DNA of 64,000 nucleotides from positions 24,619 to 88,618 of the forward strand of contig DATJED010000005.1 in the NCBI GenBank assembly GCA_035496935.1, given 5' to 3'. Made by a program: the position numbers and the translations under genes. Below the pieces are notes generated by a model that was not told the DNA's origin, did not search any database, and saw only the letters and a program-made list of their open reading frames with translations. Numbering within the stretch: position 1 is the stretch's first letter; each line of letters opens with the position of its first letter. This document shows positions 17,741 through 25,841 of this stretch, piece by piece. This DNA is from Pseudopedobacter sp035496935 (GTDB lineage Bacteria > Bacteroidota > Bacteroidia > Sphingobacteriales > Sphingobacteriaceae).

Positions 17741-19939
17741 TTGAAAGATATACTTTTAATTACGCCGCCATTTACACAATTAAATACGCCTTACCCTGCT
17801 ACGGCATATTTAAAAGGCTTTTTAAACACCAAAGCCATCAGTTCTTACCAATCGGATTTAGGAATTGAAGTTATTATTGAAATATTTAACAAAAACAGTT
17901 TAACGGAACTATTCAGCTACGCATCAAAAAATAAAGATACTTTTTCGGAAAACGCAAAACGGATTTATGCCCTAAAAGAAGAGTACATTAAAACCGTTGA
18001 TGATGTGATGCTTTTTCTGCAAGGCAAAAATCAAACCCTTGCCCGCCAAATTTGTAGCGATGACTTTCTGCCACAGGCTTCAAGGTTTTCGCAGTTAGAC
18101 GATTTAGACTGGGCTTTCGGCAACATGGGAAACCAGGATAAAGCAAAACATCTGACAACGCTCTATCTCGAAGATTTGTCGGATTTTATTGTGGAATGTG
18201 TAGACGAAAACTTTGGCTTTAGCCGATATGCCGAGCGTTTAGGCCGAAGTGCCAACCAATTTGATGAACTATATGCTTTCCTTCAACAAGAGCCAACCTA
18301 TATTGATGAGATAACTTTTAAGCTTTTAGAAGATAAATTACAAACCCAGCAACCAAAATTAGTTTGTATTTCCGTTCCGTTTCCCGGAAATTTATACAGC
18401 GCTTTTCGTTGTGCACAGTTTGTTAAACAAAATTATCCGGCTGTAAAAGTGAGTATGGGCGGTGGTTTCCCAAATACCGAATTACGCAGTTTAAAAGATG
18501 TTAGGGTTTTTGAGTTTTTCGATTTTATTACATTGGATGATGGCGAACTTCCGGTTGAGATATTGAATTCGAACATTATTGATCCATCTGCCAAAAACCT
18601 CAATTACAAAGCCTATAAACGCACTTTATTGATTGAAAACGGTGAAGTTGTTTACAACAATTTTTCACTAAGGCAAGACTACAAACAGCTGGACGTTGGA
18701 ACTCCGGATTATTCGGATTTATTGCTGGACAAATATATTTCGGTAATTGAAATTGCCAACCCAATGCACAGTTTATGGAGCGATGGTCGCTGGAATAAGT
18801 TAACAATGGCACACGGCTGCTATTGGGGAAAATGTACTTTTTGCGATATATCCTTAGATTACATCAAAAATTATGAACCTGTTGCTGCTTCGGTTTTGGT
18901 AGACAGAATGGAACAGCAAATTAAGCAAACTGGCGAAAAAGGATTTCATTTTGTAGACGAAGCCGCTCCTCCAGCTTTAATGCGTGAGGTGGCGCTGGAA
19001 ATCATCAGACGGAAACTAGTTGTTACCTGGTGGACAAACATCCGTTTTGAGAAAAGTTTTACCAAAGATTTGTGTTTATTATTAAAAGCATCGGGCTGTA
19101 TTGCCGTTTCAGGCGGTTTGGAGGTAGCTTCTGATAGATTATTGAAGCTAATTGATAAAGGCGTAACGGTTGAACAAGTGGCAAAGGTAAACCGCAATTT
19201 TACCGACGCAGGTATTATGGTGCATGCTTATTTAATGTACGGTTACCCAACGCAAACTGTGCAAGAAACGGTTGATAGTTTAGAAATGGTGCGCAAGATG
19301 TTTGAACTGGGTATTATGCAGTCGGGCTTTTGGCACCAATTTGCATTAACCGCTCATAGTCCTGTCGGTTTAAATCCCGGCGATTTTGGCATTATTCCCA
19401 ACAAAAAAGAAATTGGTTTTGCCCATAACGATGTCGAGTTTAAAGATAAAACCGGCATCAACCACCAAAAATTCAGTGAAGGCCTGCGCAAATCGCTGTT
19501 TAATTACATGCATGGCATCTGCTTTGAATTTCCTTTACAAGATTGGTTCGATTTTAAAATCCCTAGGACAAGCATTAAACCAGATTTTATCCGGCAGGTA
19601 TTAAATATTGCGGATTTCACTACTAAAAGCAGTGCAAAAATTATTTGGTTGGGGGATGCGCCAGAAACGAAATTATTTACAAAGTCAAAAAAAGGGCAAA
19701 CTTGGGAATTAATGTCGCTCACATTTCATCAAAAAAAAGAAAGTTTTACCATCAGTCTTGATAAAGATAAGGGCGAATGGTTAAAATCAAGATTAAGAAA
19801 TCTAGCCGTTTCAGCGGAAAAGCAAACCACATTTAATCAGCTTAAACAAGATTTTGAAACCACTTTTGAAGATTTTGAACTGTTTTGGTTTAGCAAGCCA
19901 ATTCAATTATTAAGGAATAACGGTTTATTGGCTGTTTGA
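17741..19939 (+). CDS. B12-binding-type radical SAM protein, unknown substrate
   Basis: 732 residues. The N terminus (KDILLITPPFTQLNTPYPA) and the segment QPKLVCISVPFPGNLYSAFRCAQF...VSMGGGFPNTELRS look like a cobalamin-binding Rossmann domain. The radical SAM domain has Cys360, Cys365 and Cys368 in GCYWGKCTFCD. The spacing is CX4CX2C, not the usual CX3CX2C. Downstream motifs TWWTNIRFE, SGGLEVASDRLL and YLMYGYPTQT fit the SAM barrel. Related proteins are methyltransferases or ring/lipid-modifying enzymes, but the product here is not predictable. The start is TTG; no in-frame ATG gives the family N terminus. A -7 element ends 7 bp upstream, so the mRNA may be leaderless. Confidence 0.85.
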   Translation: MKDILLITPPFTQLNTPYPATAYLKGFLNTKAISSYQSDLGIEVIIEIFNKNSLTELFSYASKNKDTFSENAKRIYALKEEYIKTVDDVMLFLQGKNQTLARQICSDDFLPQASRFSQLDDLDWAFGNMGNQDKAKHLTTLYLEDLSDFIVECVDENFGFSRYAERLGRSANQFDELYAFLQQEPTYIDEITFKLLEDKLQTQQPKLVCISVPFPGNLYSAFRCAQFVKQNYPAVKVSMGGGFPNTELRSLKDVRVFEFFDFITLDDGELPVEILNSNIIDPSAKNLNYKAYKRTLLIENGEVVYNNFSLRQDYKQLDVGTPDYSDLLLDKYISVIEIANPMHSLWSDGRWNKLTMAHGCYWGKCTFCDISLDYIKNYEPVAASVLVDRMEQQIKQTGEKGFHFVDEAAPPALMREVALEIIRRKLVVTWWTNIRFEKSFTKDLCLLLKASGCIAVSGGLEVASDRLLKLIDKGVTVEQVAKVNRNFTDAGIMVHAYLMYGYPTQTVQETVDSLEMVRKMFELGIMQSGFWHQFALTAHSPVGLNPGDFGIIPNKKEIGFAHNDVEFKDKTGINHQKFSEGLRKSLFNYMHGICFEFPLQDWFDFKIPRTSIKPDFIRQVLNIADFTTKSSAKIIWLGDAPETKLFTKSKKGQTWELMSLTFHQKKESFTISLDKDKGEWLKSRLRNLAVSAEKQTTFNQLKQDFETTFEDFELFWFSKPIQLLRNNGLLAV

Positions 19940-20000
19940 TGATTTTCGCTTTAAAGGAAAGCATTTTAATAATTTTTTCTTAAAAATTAAAAAAGATTAT

Positions 20001-20008
20001 TATCTTTG
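20001..20008 (+). promoter_or_regulatory. -7 element of the 26-codon ORF
   Basis: TATCTTTG followed by CACCGC is an exact TAnnTTTG match in an A/T-rich context like that of strongly expressed Bacteroidota genes. The -33 position holds TTTTTTC instead of TTG. Predicted transcription starts near 20015, about 34 nt before the ATG at 20049. Confidence 0.5.
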
Positions 20009-20048
20009 CACCGCAAAATAAAATATAGCGTCTCTCAAATCTACTATT

Positions 20049-20129
20049 ATGAAAGTTGTTAAAGAACTTATCAAAATATTGCCCGGCTTTTTAAAGTTTA
20101 TCTATAAAAAGGGAATGCGCCCGCTATAG
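20049..20129 (+). CDS. Putative 26-aa basic amphipathic microprotein
   Basis: ATG at 20049 to TAG at 20127-20129 encodes 26 residues: MKVVKELIKILP, then GFLKFIYKKGMRPL. Seven Lys/Arg against one Glu make it strongly basic. The hydrophobic residues (V, L, I, F) are spaced as in an amphipathic helix with a Pro-Gly kink in the middle. It lies in the gap between two convergent large genes and has a good -7 element at the expected distance. I do not recognise a family. It might be a membrane-active or ribosome-associated peptide or a type I toxin-like peptide; equally the transcript could be a small RNA. Coding status is inferred. Confidence 0.45.
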   Translation: MKVVKELIKILPGFLKFIYKKGMRPL

Positions 20130-20155
20130 TCCCGGAACACCAATTTCAATCGATT

Positions 20156-22768
20156 TTAATCAAGTTTAGAAGCTAATACCGCAGTTTTCTTATACTTTTT
20201 CACTTCACCGTTCAGTTCAAAAACCTCAACGTAGAGAACGTAAATTCCCGTTTTTGCTTTTGTATTGCTTTCATCTGTTCCATCCCAAACCCATTGTCCG
20301 GTTACGCTTAAAGTTTCGTTGTTCACCAATTTTTTAACCAATCTTCCTTGGTCGTTATATAAAGTAACGTTACCTACTTTTCCCGGTGCAGGAAAATTAT
20401 ACTGAATCCTTAAAATATCTTCGAAACCGTCGTTATCCGGAGAAAAAGTCGGAGTTGGCAAAGAAATTTCTGCTTCTGTATTCGCCAAATCTTCTAAATA
20501 TTGCGAATTTTTATCAGCAGGTGTGGCATATCCCGTTGCTGCTGTCGCTGATCTGAAATTGCCCGTTGTATTGGTAGCTTCAGTAAAACTGCTCCGTTCT
20601 AAGGAAACACCCTCAACATCTTTTAACAAGGCAAAATGCATGGATTTATCATAGTTCAGCTGGTCTAAACGGGTAATGCTGTCTTTTAAAATTACCACCT
20701 TGCCCTTGTCATCCGCATAAGCTGGCAAAGCACTTATTTTTATAAAATTGTTCGGGTGCGAGGTATAATACTGCGCTTTTACCGAATCGGGATTGGTGGT
20801 AATTACCCAGTAGCTTTTAGGCTCAAATAAAATAGTATTTGCACTAATTTCTTTGATACTTGCCAGCGAATCTTTGGCGGCAGCAATGGTTGCTATTTTG
20901 AAGTCTTTAAAATCCAAAATTTTATCGGAAGTATTGTAAACTTCAACAAAATCAACTCCGCCCGATTTAGGATTGAATAAAACTTCGTTAATAATGATAT
21001 CTCCTTGAGCGATTAATCCCGGATAAACAAAATCCAATTTTTGGTTGGCGAGAACATTACTTCCGCAATCTGTTAAGCCATCAACAGTAATGCTGTAAGT
21101 TTGATTTCTGTTTAAAAGCTGACTATATTTAAGTTCGACCGTAGCAAATGCCGGCGCTAAAGGATTGGCAATTAAGGGAACACCTACTCCGTTGTTTACA
21201 TTGTAATGCGAGGGCAAAGTGGCTTGTAAACTGTCCAAACCTCGGTTAAACGTTAAAATTAAAGTTACGCTATCTTTTATAGAAACACTGAGCAGTTTTA
21301 AAGGTTCAGTGGTTTGGTTGCTGAGGTAAATTGAATTTTGTTTGCCCGGAGTTCCGCCACTAACATTGTTACCGGCACTGTAATTTTGCGATTGTTTACA
21401 TACAGATAAAGGGTCTATCAGTTCCAAACTCCACCCTCCCGTTTTTTTTGCATTGTCCTTGTACCAGCTATCGAGATAGTTGACCTCAGAAATTAAAATG
21501 CCGTTCTGATTCAGCAACTTTAAACTGTCTGATGCATTATTGAGCGATGGCCAAGGCAACACACCAATTACTTTACCATATTCTTTATATGCTGCCGTGT
21601 CTGTTACAGGGCATAAAATCACATATTCGTTGGCGTTGATACTGTCTGCACCAAATGTAAAAATTGTAGAAGCATCGCTATATTTAAATCCGCTTAAAGC
21701 AATATCTTCGTTGCTCCTGTTCCAAAGCTCCACAAATTCAGCAGACGGCAAATCAACCGAAGGAGACGGATCGGCAAAAATTTCGTTAATCACAATATCG
21801 TTAAATACGGCTGTATAGGGCTTTTTGTAAATGAAATTCTTGCTTTGAGGAGTTGCGGCATTTCCCTTTAAATCCTTAATGCTGTTTACTGTAACCGTGT
21901 AATTCCCCACATTTAATTCCAACGCTAAATTTAGTGTAACCAAAGATCCATTGACCGTAACGCCAGAAGGCTGGATATTACCGGGCGAAATGTTATAATG
22001 GCTTGTAACAGAAGCATCGCTAGGATCTACGATCTCATCAAAATTTAAAACAATATTTTTTCCATCAGTAGTGCTGGCCTTGGTAAATACAGGAGCTGCT
22101 ACATCCGCCGGCATATCCTTAACTACAACATTATCAAAAAAGTGTTTCTGCACAAAAGAAGCGGTTGACTGCCTGATATAAAAACCGAAAGCAACCGTGG
22201 AGGTAAAAGAATTATCAAGTATGATTCCTTCTGTATAAAACGAGTTGCCAGTACCGGTACTGTCTCTTTCTAAAACAAAAACACTGCTACTCTCTCTGGA
22301 AACACGAAATTTGAAATTATTGTTTGAGCTGCTATTAACAGAACCGTCTCTCCCGTCAATCAGTTTTACGCTGTTGTTAAGCCCACCAGATCTTTTATAT
22401 AAAGACACCTCATCCGGTGTGTCGCCCATCCTTACAAAATAACCGTTAATATTGGCGCTGTTTAAATCGGCAGTATTGCTAATAAGGTAAATATCTACGT
22501 AATTAGTGCTAGAGGTACCGAACTTTAAGTTCACATCAAACTCCCAAGTGCAGTTCAAAGCTTTGGCATTGGCGGTAGAAATATAGAAATTGGAGTTTGT
22601 AGTAGTTGAGTTTGACTGCAATTGTCCGCTATTCACAACAAAATTTGTGTTCGTATTGGCCTGCCATGTTGGATTTTGCGTAAAATCTCCGTCATTAAAG
22701 TTCTCGCTTACCTGACTAAATGCAACATTTGCTATAAATAGGCTAAAAAACAGTAAAAACTTTCCCAT
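20156..22768 (-). CDS. Secreted lamin-tail-domain surface protein
   Basis: 870 residues with a signal peptide (LLFFSLFIANVAFS). In order: an N-terminal beta-sandwich (about 20-215); Ig-like/SbsA-type modules (VFTKASTTDGKNIVLNFDEIVDP and a second near 490); and two lamin-tail domains beginning DIVINEIFADPS (about 325) and DIIINEVLFNPKSGGVDFVEVY (about 595). The C-terminal FlgD-like Ig domain carries PTPTFSPDNDGFEDILRIQY and ends GIYVLYVEVFELNG...KKTAVLASKLD. Such proteins are exported and may attach to the outer surface. A type IX sorting signal of the gliding-associated CTD type is suggested by FSPDNDG but not proven. Function unknown, possibly adhesion or coupling to surface enzymes. Confidence 0.85.
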   Translation of the reverse strand: MGKFLLFFSLFIANVAFSQVSENFNDGDFTQNPTWQANTNTNFVVNSGQLQSNSTTTNSNFYISTANAKALNCTWEFDVNLKFGTSSTNYVDIYLISNTADLNSANINGYFVRMGDTPDEVSLYKRSGGLNNSVKLIDGRDGSVNSSSNNNFKFRVSRESSSVFVLERDSTGTGNSFYTEGIILDNSFTSTVAFGFYIRQSTASFVQKHFFDNVVVKDMPADVAAPVFTKASTTDGKNIVLNFDEIVDPSDASVTSHYNISPGNIQPSGVTVNGSLVTLNLALELNVGNYTVTVNSIKDLKGNAATPQSKNFIYKKPYTAVFNDIVINEIFADPSPSVDLPSAEFVELWNRSNEDIALSGFKYSDASTIFTFGADSINANEYVILCPVTDTAAYKEYGKVIGVLPWPSLNNASDSLKLLNQNGILISEVNYLDSWYKDNAKKTGGWSLELIDPLSVCKQSQNYSAGNNVSGGTPGKQNSIYLSNQTTEPLKLLSVSIKDSVTLILTFNRGLDSLQATLPSHYNVNNGVGVPLIANPLAPAFATVELKYSQLLNRNQTYSITVDGLTDCGSNVLANQKLDFVYPGLIAQGDIIINEVLFNPKSGGVDFVEVYNTSDKILDFKDFKIATIAAAKDSLASIKEISANTILFEPKSYWVITTNPDSVKAQYYTSHPNNFIKISALPAYADDKGKVVILKDSITRLDQLNYDKSMHFALLKDVEGVSLERSSFTEATNTTGNFRSATAATGYATPADKNSQYLEDLANTEAEISLPTPTFSPDNDGFEDILRIQYNFPAPGKVGNVTLYNDQGRLVKKLVNNETLSVTGQWVWDGTDESNTKAKTGIYVLYVEVFELNGEVKKYKKTAVLASKLD

Positions 22769-22833
22769 ATTTGCGGCATTAAATTAATCACAATATATTA
22801 ATAATTAATTATTTAAAAATCAATTAACAAAAC

Positions 22834-23829
22834 ATGAAAGTTGCAGTTGTAGGCGCAACCGGCCTTGTGGGTACGGTAATGTTAAAAGTTTTGGCAGAGC
22901 GCAATTTCCCCGTTACAGAATTAATTCCCGTTGCTTCAGAAAAAAGCAAAGGCAAAGAGATTGATTTTAAGGGAAAGAAGTACAAAGTTGTAACTGTTGA
23001 TGAAGCAATTGCTATGCGCCCGGATGTTGCCTTGTTTTCTGCCGGAGGAAGCACTTCTACAGAACAGGCGCCTAAATTTGCGGCGGTGGGCACCACTGTA
23101 ATCGACAATTCTTCTGCATGGAGAATGGACCCATCGAAAAAATTGGTAGTTCCAGAAGTTAACGCAAATGTATTAACTGCCGAAGATAAAATTATTGCAA
23201 ACCCAAACTGCTCTACCATACAAATGGTGGTTGCGTTAAAACCTTTGCATGAGGAATATAAAATCAAACGTGTGGTGGTTTCTACTTATCAATCTGTAAC
23301 TGGTACCGGCGTAAAAGCGGTTGATCAGTTAATGAACGAGCGTAAAGGTATTAACGATGGTCCAATGGCTTATTCATATCCAATTGATTTGAACGTCATT
23401 CCTCAGATAGATGTTTTCCAAGATAACGGATACACCAAAGAGGAAATGAAAATGATTTTGGAAACCAAAAAAATCATGGGCGACGATAGCATTGCTGTTA
23501 CTGCAACTACTGTTCGTATCCCGGTAATGGGTGGCCACTCAGAAGCTTTGAACATTGAGTTTGAAAACGATTTTGATTTGGCTAAAGTTCGTGAACTTTT
23601 GGCGGCAACCAGTGGCGTAATTGTAGTTGACGATCCGGCAAATGCAAAATACCCAATGCCGAGAGATGCGCATGAAAAAGATGAAGTTTTTGTAGGCCGT
23701 ATCCGCAGAGATGAGTCACAGGAAAAAACATTGAATATGTGGTGCGTTGCTGATAACTTAAGAAAAGGTGCTGCCACTAATGCGGTACAAATTGCTGAGT
23801 ATTTATTGAGCAAAAACTTAATTGGGTAA
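22834..23829 (+). CDS. asd: Aspartate-semialdehyde dehydrogenase
   Basis: 331 residues with NADP-binding VVGATGLVGTVMLKVL, catalytic Cys in IANPNCSTIQMV, QSVTGTG and the substrate-binding RIPVMGGHSEALNIEFE. It reduces aspartyl phosphate to aspartate semialdehyde, the branch point for lysine/diaminopimelate, threonine and methionine. It diverges from the lamin-tail gene across 65 bp and is followed by an intrinsic terminator, so it is probably monocistronic. Confidence 0.97.
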   Translation: MKVAVVGATGLVGTVMLKVLAERNFPVTELIPVASEKSKGKEIDFKGKKYKVVTVDEAIAMRPDVALFSAGGSTSTEQAPKFAAVGTTVIDNSSAWRMDPSKKLVVPEVNANVLTAEDKIIANPNCSTIQMVVALKPLHEEYKIKRVVVSTYQSVTGTGVKAVDQLMNERKGINDGPMAYSYPIDLNVIPQIDVFQDNGYTKEEMKMILETKKIMGDDSIAVTATTVRIPVMGGHSEALNIEFENDFDLAKVRELLAATSGVIVVDDPANAKYPMPRDAHEKDEVFVGRIRRDESQEKTLNMWCVADNLRKGAATNAVQIAEYLLSKNLIG

Positions 23830-23850
23830 TCTAATCTTAAGATAAATCAA

Positions 23851-23876
23851 AAGCCTTCCGTAAATGGAGGGCTTTT
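23851..23876 (+). terminator. Intrinsic terminator of asd
   Basis: AAGCCTTCC and GGAGGGCTT form a 9-bp stem (one G-T pair) around a 6-nt loop, followed by TTTTT, 22 bp after the asd stop codon. Confidence 0.85.
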
Positions 23877-23940
23877 TGGTTTAAGGCACTTTCGATAAAT
23901 TCGTTTTCGACTTTAACAAATCAGCTTAAACGCTCTACCT

Positions 23941-23971
23941 TTTGCTTTTAGCTTTATAAAAACTAAATTTG
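23941..23971 (+). promoter_or_regulatory. Promoter of the lpxK-PNP-porin operon
   Basis: TTTG (23941-23944), a 19-bp spacer and TAAATTTG (23964-23971) match the Bacteroidota housekeeping promoter TTTG-N19-TAnnTTTG at both elements. The predicted transcript starts about 10 nt before the lpxK ATG, giving a very short leader. Confidence 0.65.
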
Positions 23972-23987
23972 AGGCTTTACAAAATCT

Positions 23988-25061
23988 ATGTTTCAACAAA
24001 TCCGTAAGCTTTTATTGCCAATTTCTCTGCTTTACGGTATCGTTATCTTTTTCAGGAATAAACTTTACGATTGGGGCATCTTTAAAAGCCAAACTTTTGA
24101 AACACCTATAATCTCGGTTGGCAATTTAGAAGTTGGCGGTTCGGGTAAAACTCCAATGGTTGAATATTTAATTCATTTGTTGAAAAACGATTTTAAACTG
24201 GCTACTTTAAGTCGTGGTTACGGACGCAAAACAAGAGGTTTTAGGTGGGTTACACCCAATGAAAGCGCAGAACTTACCGGCGACGAACCTTTACAAATCA
24301 GTCAGAAATTTCCAGAAATTAGCGTGGCAGTTTGCGAAAACCGAGTTTTTGGAATCCAGGAAATCCAGAAAGAGCATCAGCTTGTTTTAATGGATGATGC
24401 TTACCAGCACCGAGCGGTAAAACCGGATTTAAGCATTTTACTTTTCGATTATCATCAGATCAAAAAAACCAGATTTTTATTGCCTGCCGGTAATTACAGA
24501 GAGTTTTTTAATGGGCGTGAAAGAGCCGATGTTTTAATAATTACCAAATGCCCGCTTGGTATTACCTCCGCAGAAAGAAAGCAACTGCAACAGATTGTCT
24601 CCCCTTTTTCACACCAAAAATTGTTTTTTAGCGGGATTAAATATGCAGAAGAATTAAATGCCGTTTTTACCAAAGAACAGCTACCAATAAAAACTATCGA
24701 TAAAAATTGGACGATTTTACTGCTAACAGGCATTGCCAAACCGGCGCCTCTGCTAGATGAACTGAAAGAATATAGCAAAAATATCCTTCATCACGCTTAT
24801 GCAGATCATCATCAGTTTAGCCAAAAAAATATGCTTAAACTTGTAGCAGATTTTGAGGCAATAAAATCAGATAAAAAAATAATTATTACAACAGAAAAAG
24901 ATGCTGTACGTTTAAAAACAGATAAATTTGCAGGCTTTTTAAATAATTTGCCTATTTATCAGTGGTCTATAAAAGTCAACTTTCTAGATAACACGGATGA
25001 ATTTAATACACTAATAAAAACATATGCTCAATCTAATCAGGGAGTCGGTAGAATACATTAA
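23988..25061 (+). CDS. lpxK: Tetraacyldisaccharide 4'-kinase
   Basis: 357 residues, normal for LpxK. A hydrophobic N-terminal anchor (LLLPISLLYGIVIFF) precedes the P-loop-like SVGNLEVGGSGKTPMVEYL. LSRGYGRKTRGF, GDEPLQI and LMDDAYQHRAVKPDLSILLFD follow, all conserved in the family. It phosphorylates the lipid A precursor at the inner membrane in the Raetz pathway, in keeping with a Gram-negative cell. Its 3' end overlaps the next gene by 38 bp, so the pair is surely co-transcribed. Confidence 0.95.
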   Translation: MFQQIRKLLLPISLLYGIVIFFRNKLYDWGIFKSQTFETPIISVGNLEVGGSGKTPMVEYLIHLLKNDFKLATLSRGYGRKTRGFRWVTPNESAELTGDEPLQISQKFPEISVAVCENRVFGIQEIQKEHQLVLMDDAYQHRAVKPDLSILLFDYHQIKKTRFLLPAGNYREFFNGRERADVLIITKCPLGITSAERKQLQQIVSPFSHQKLFFSGIKYAEELNAVFTKEQLPIKTIDKNWTILLLTGIAKPAPLLDELKEYSKNILHHAYADHHQFSQKNMLKLVADFEAIKSDKKIIITTEKDAVRLKTDKFAGFLNNLPIYQWSIKVNFLDNTDEFNTLIKTYAQSNQGVGRIH

Positions 25062-25839
25062 ACATAGAGTTGGAGATTTTAATCCAGAAATAGGTATAAT
25101 TTTAGGTACCGGTTTGGGTGGCCTAGTTACAGAAATTGAGGTTGAGTACCAATTAATGTATTCCAACATTCCGAATTTCCCTATTTCAACCCTTGAATTT
25201 CATTCGGGCAAGTTAATTTTTGGGACACTCGCTGGCAAAAAAGTAGTTGCAATGCAAGGTCGCCTTCATTATTACGAAGGCTACAACATGAAACAAATTA
25301 CCTTCCCGGTAAGGGTTTTAAAAATGTTGGGCATCCATAAATTATTTGTTTCAAACGCAAGTGGCGCATTAAACCCCGATTTTAGAAAAGGCGATTTAAT
25401 GATTATTGAAGATCACATAAACTTACAACCAGACAATCCCTTAATAGGCAGAAATTACGAAGATTTGGGGCCACGTTTCCCAGATATGAGTGCGCCTTAT
25501 AGTGCAGATTTGATTGAAAAAGGATTAGCAATTGCAAAAGCACAAAACATTACTTGCCATAAAGGCGTTTACGTATCGGTTATCGGTCCAAATTTAGAAA
25601 CTAAGGCCGAGTATAGATATTTACGAATTATTGGAGCGGATGCCGTAGGCATGAGTACAGTACCCGAAGTAATTGTAGCTAATCACATGAGTTTGCCTGT
25701 TTTTGCAATTTCTGTTTTAACAGATGAAGGATTTCCTGAAGTGCTACAGCCTGTTTCTGTGGAAGAAATCATTAAAATTGCTACAGCAGCGGAACCCAAA
25801 CTAACGAAAATATTAAAAGAATTGATTTTACAGCTATAA
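25024..25839 (+). CDS. Purine-nucleoside phosphorylase (PNP I)
   Basis: 271 residues with the trimeric PNP signatures: IGIILGTGLGGLV (phosphate site), FHSGKLIFG, MQGRLHYYEGY, VSNASGALNP and GADAVGMSTVPEVIVANH. It cleaves purine nucleosides with phosphate to base plus ribose-1-phosphate, for salvage. The start MLNLIRESVEYI lies inside lpxK. A later start would remove part of the conserved N-terminal helix, so the overlap is probably real. Confidence 0.94.
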   Translation: MLNLIRESVEYIKHRVGDFNPEIGIILGTGLGGLVTEIEVEYQLMYSNIPNFPISTLEFHSGKLIFGTLAGKKVVAMQGRLHYYEGYNMKQITFPVRVLKMLGIHKLFVSNASGALNPDFRKGDLMIIEDHINLQPDNPLIGRNYEDLGPRFPDMSAPYSADLIEKGLAIAKAQNITCHKGVYVSVIGPNLETKAEYRYLRIIGADAVGMSTVPEVIVANHMSLPVFAISVLTDEGFPEVLQPVSVEEIIKIATAAEPKLTKILKELILQL

Positions 25840-25841
25840 CA

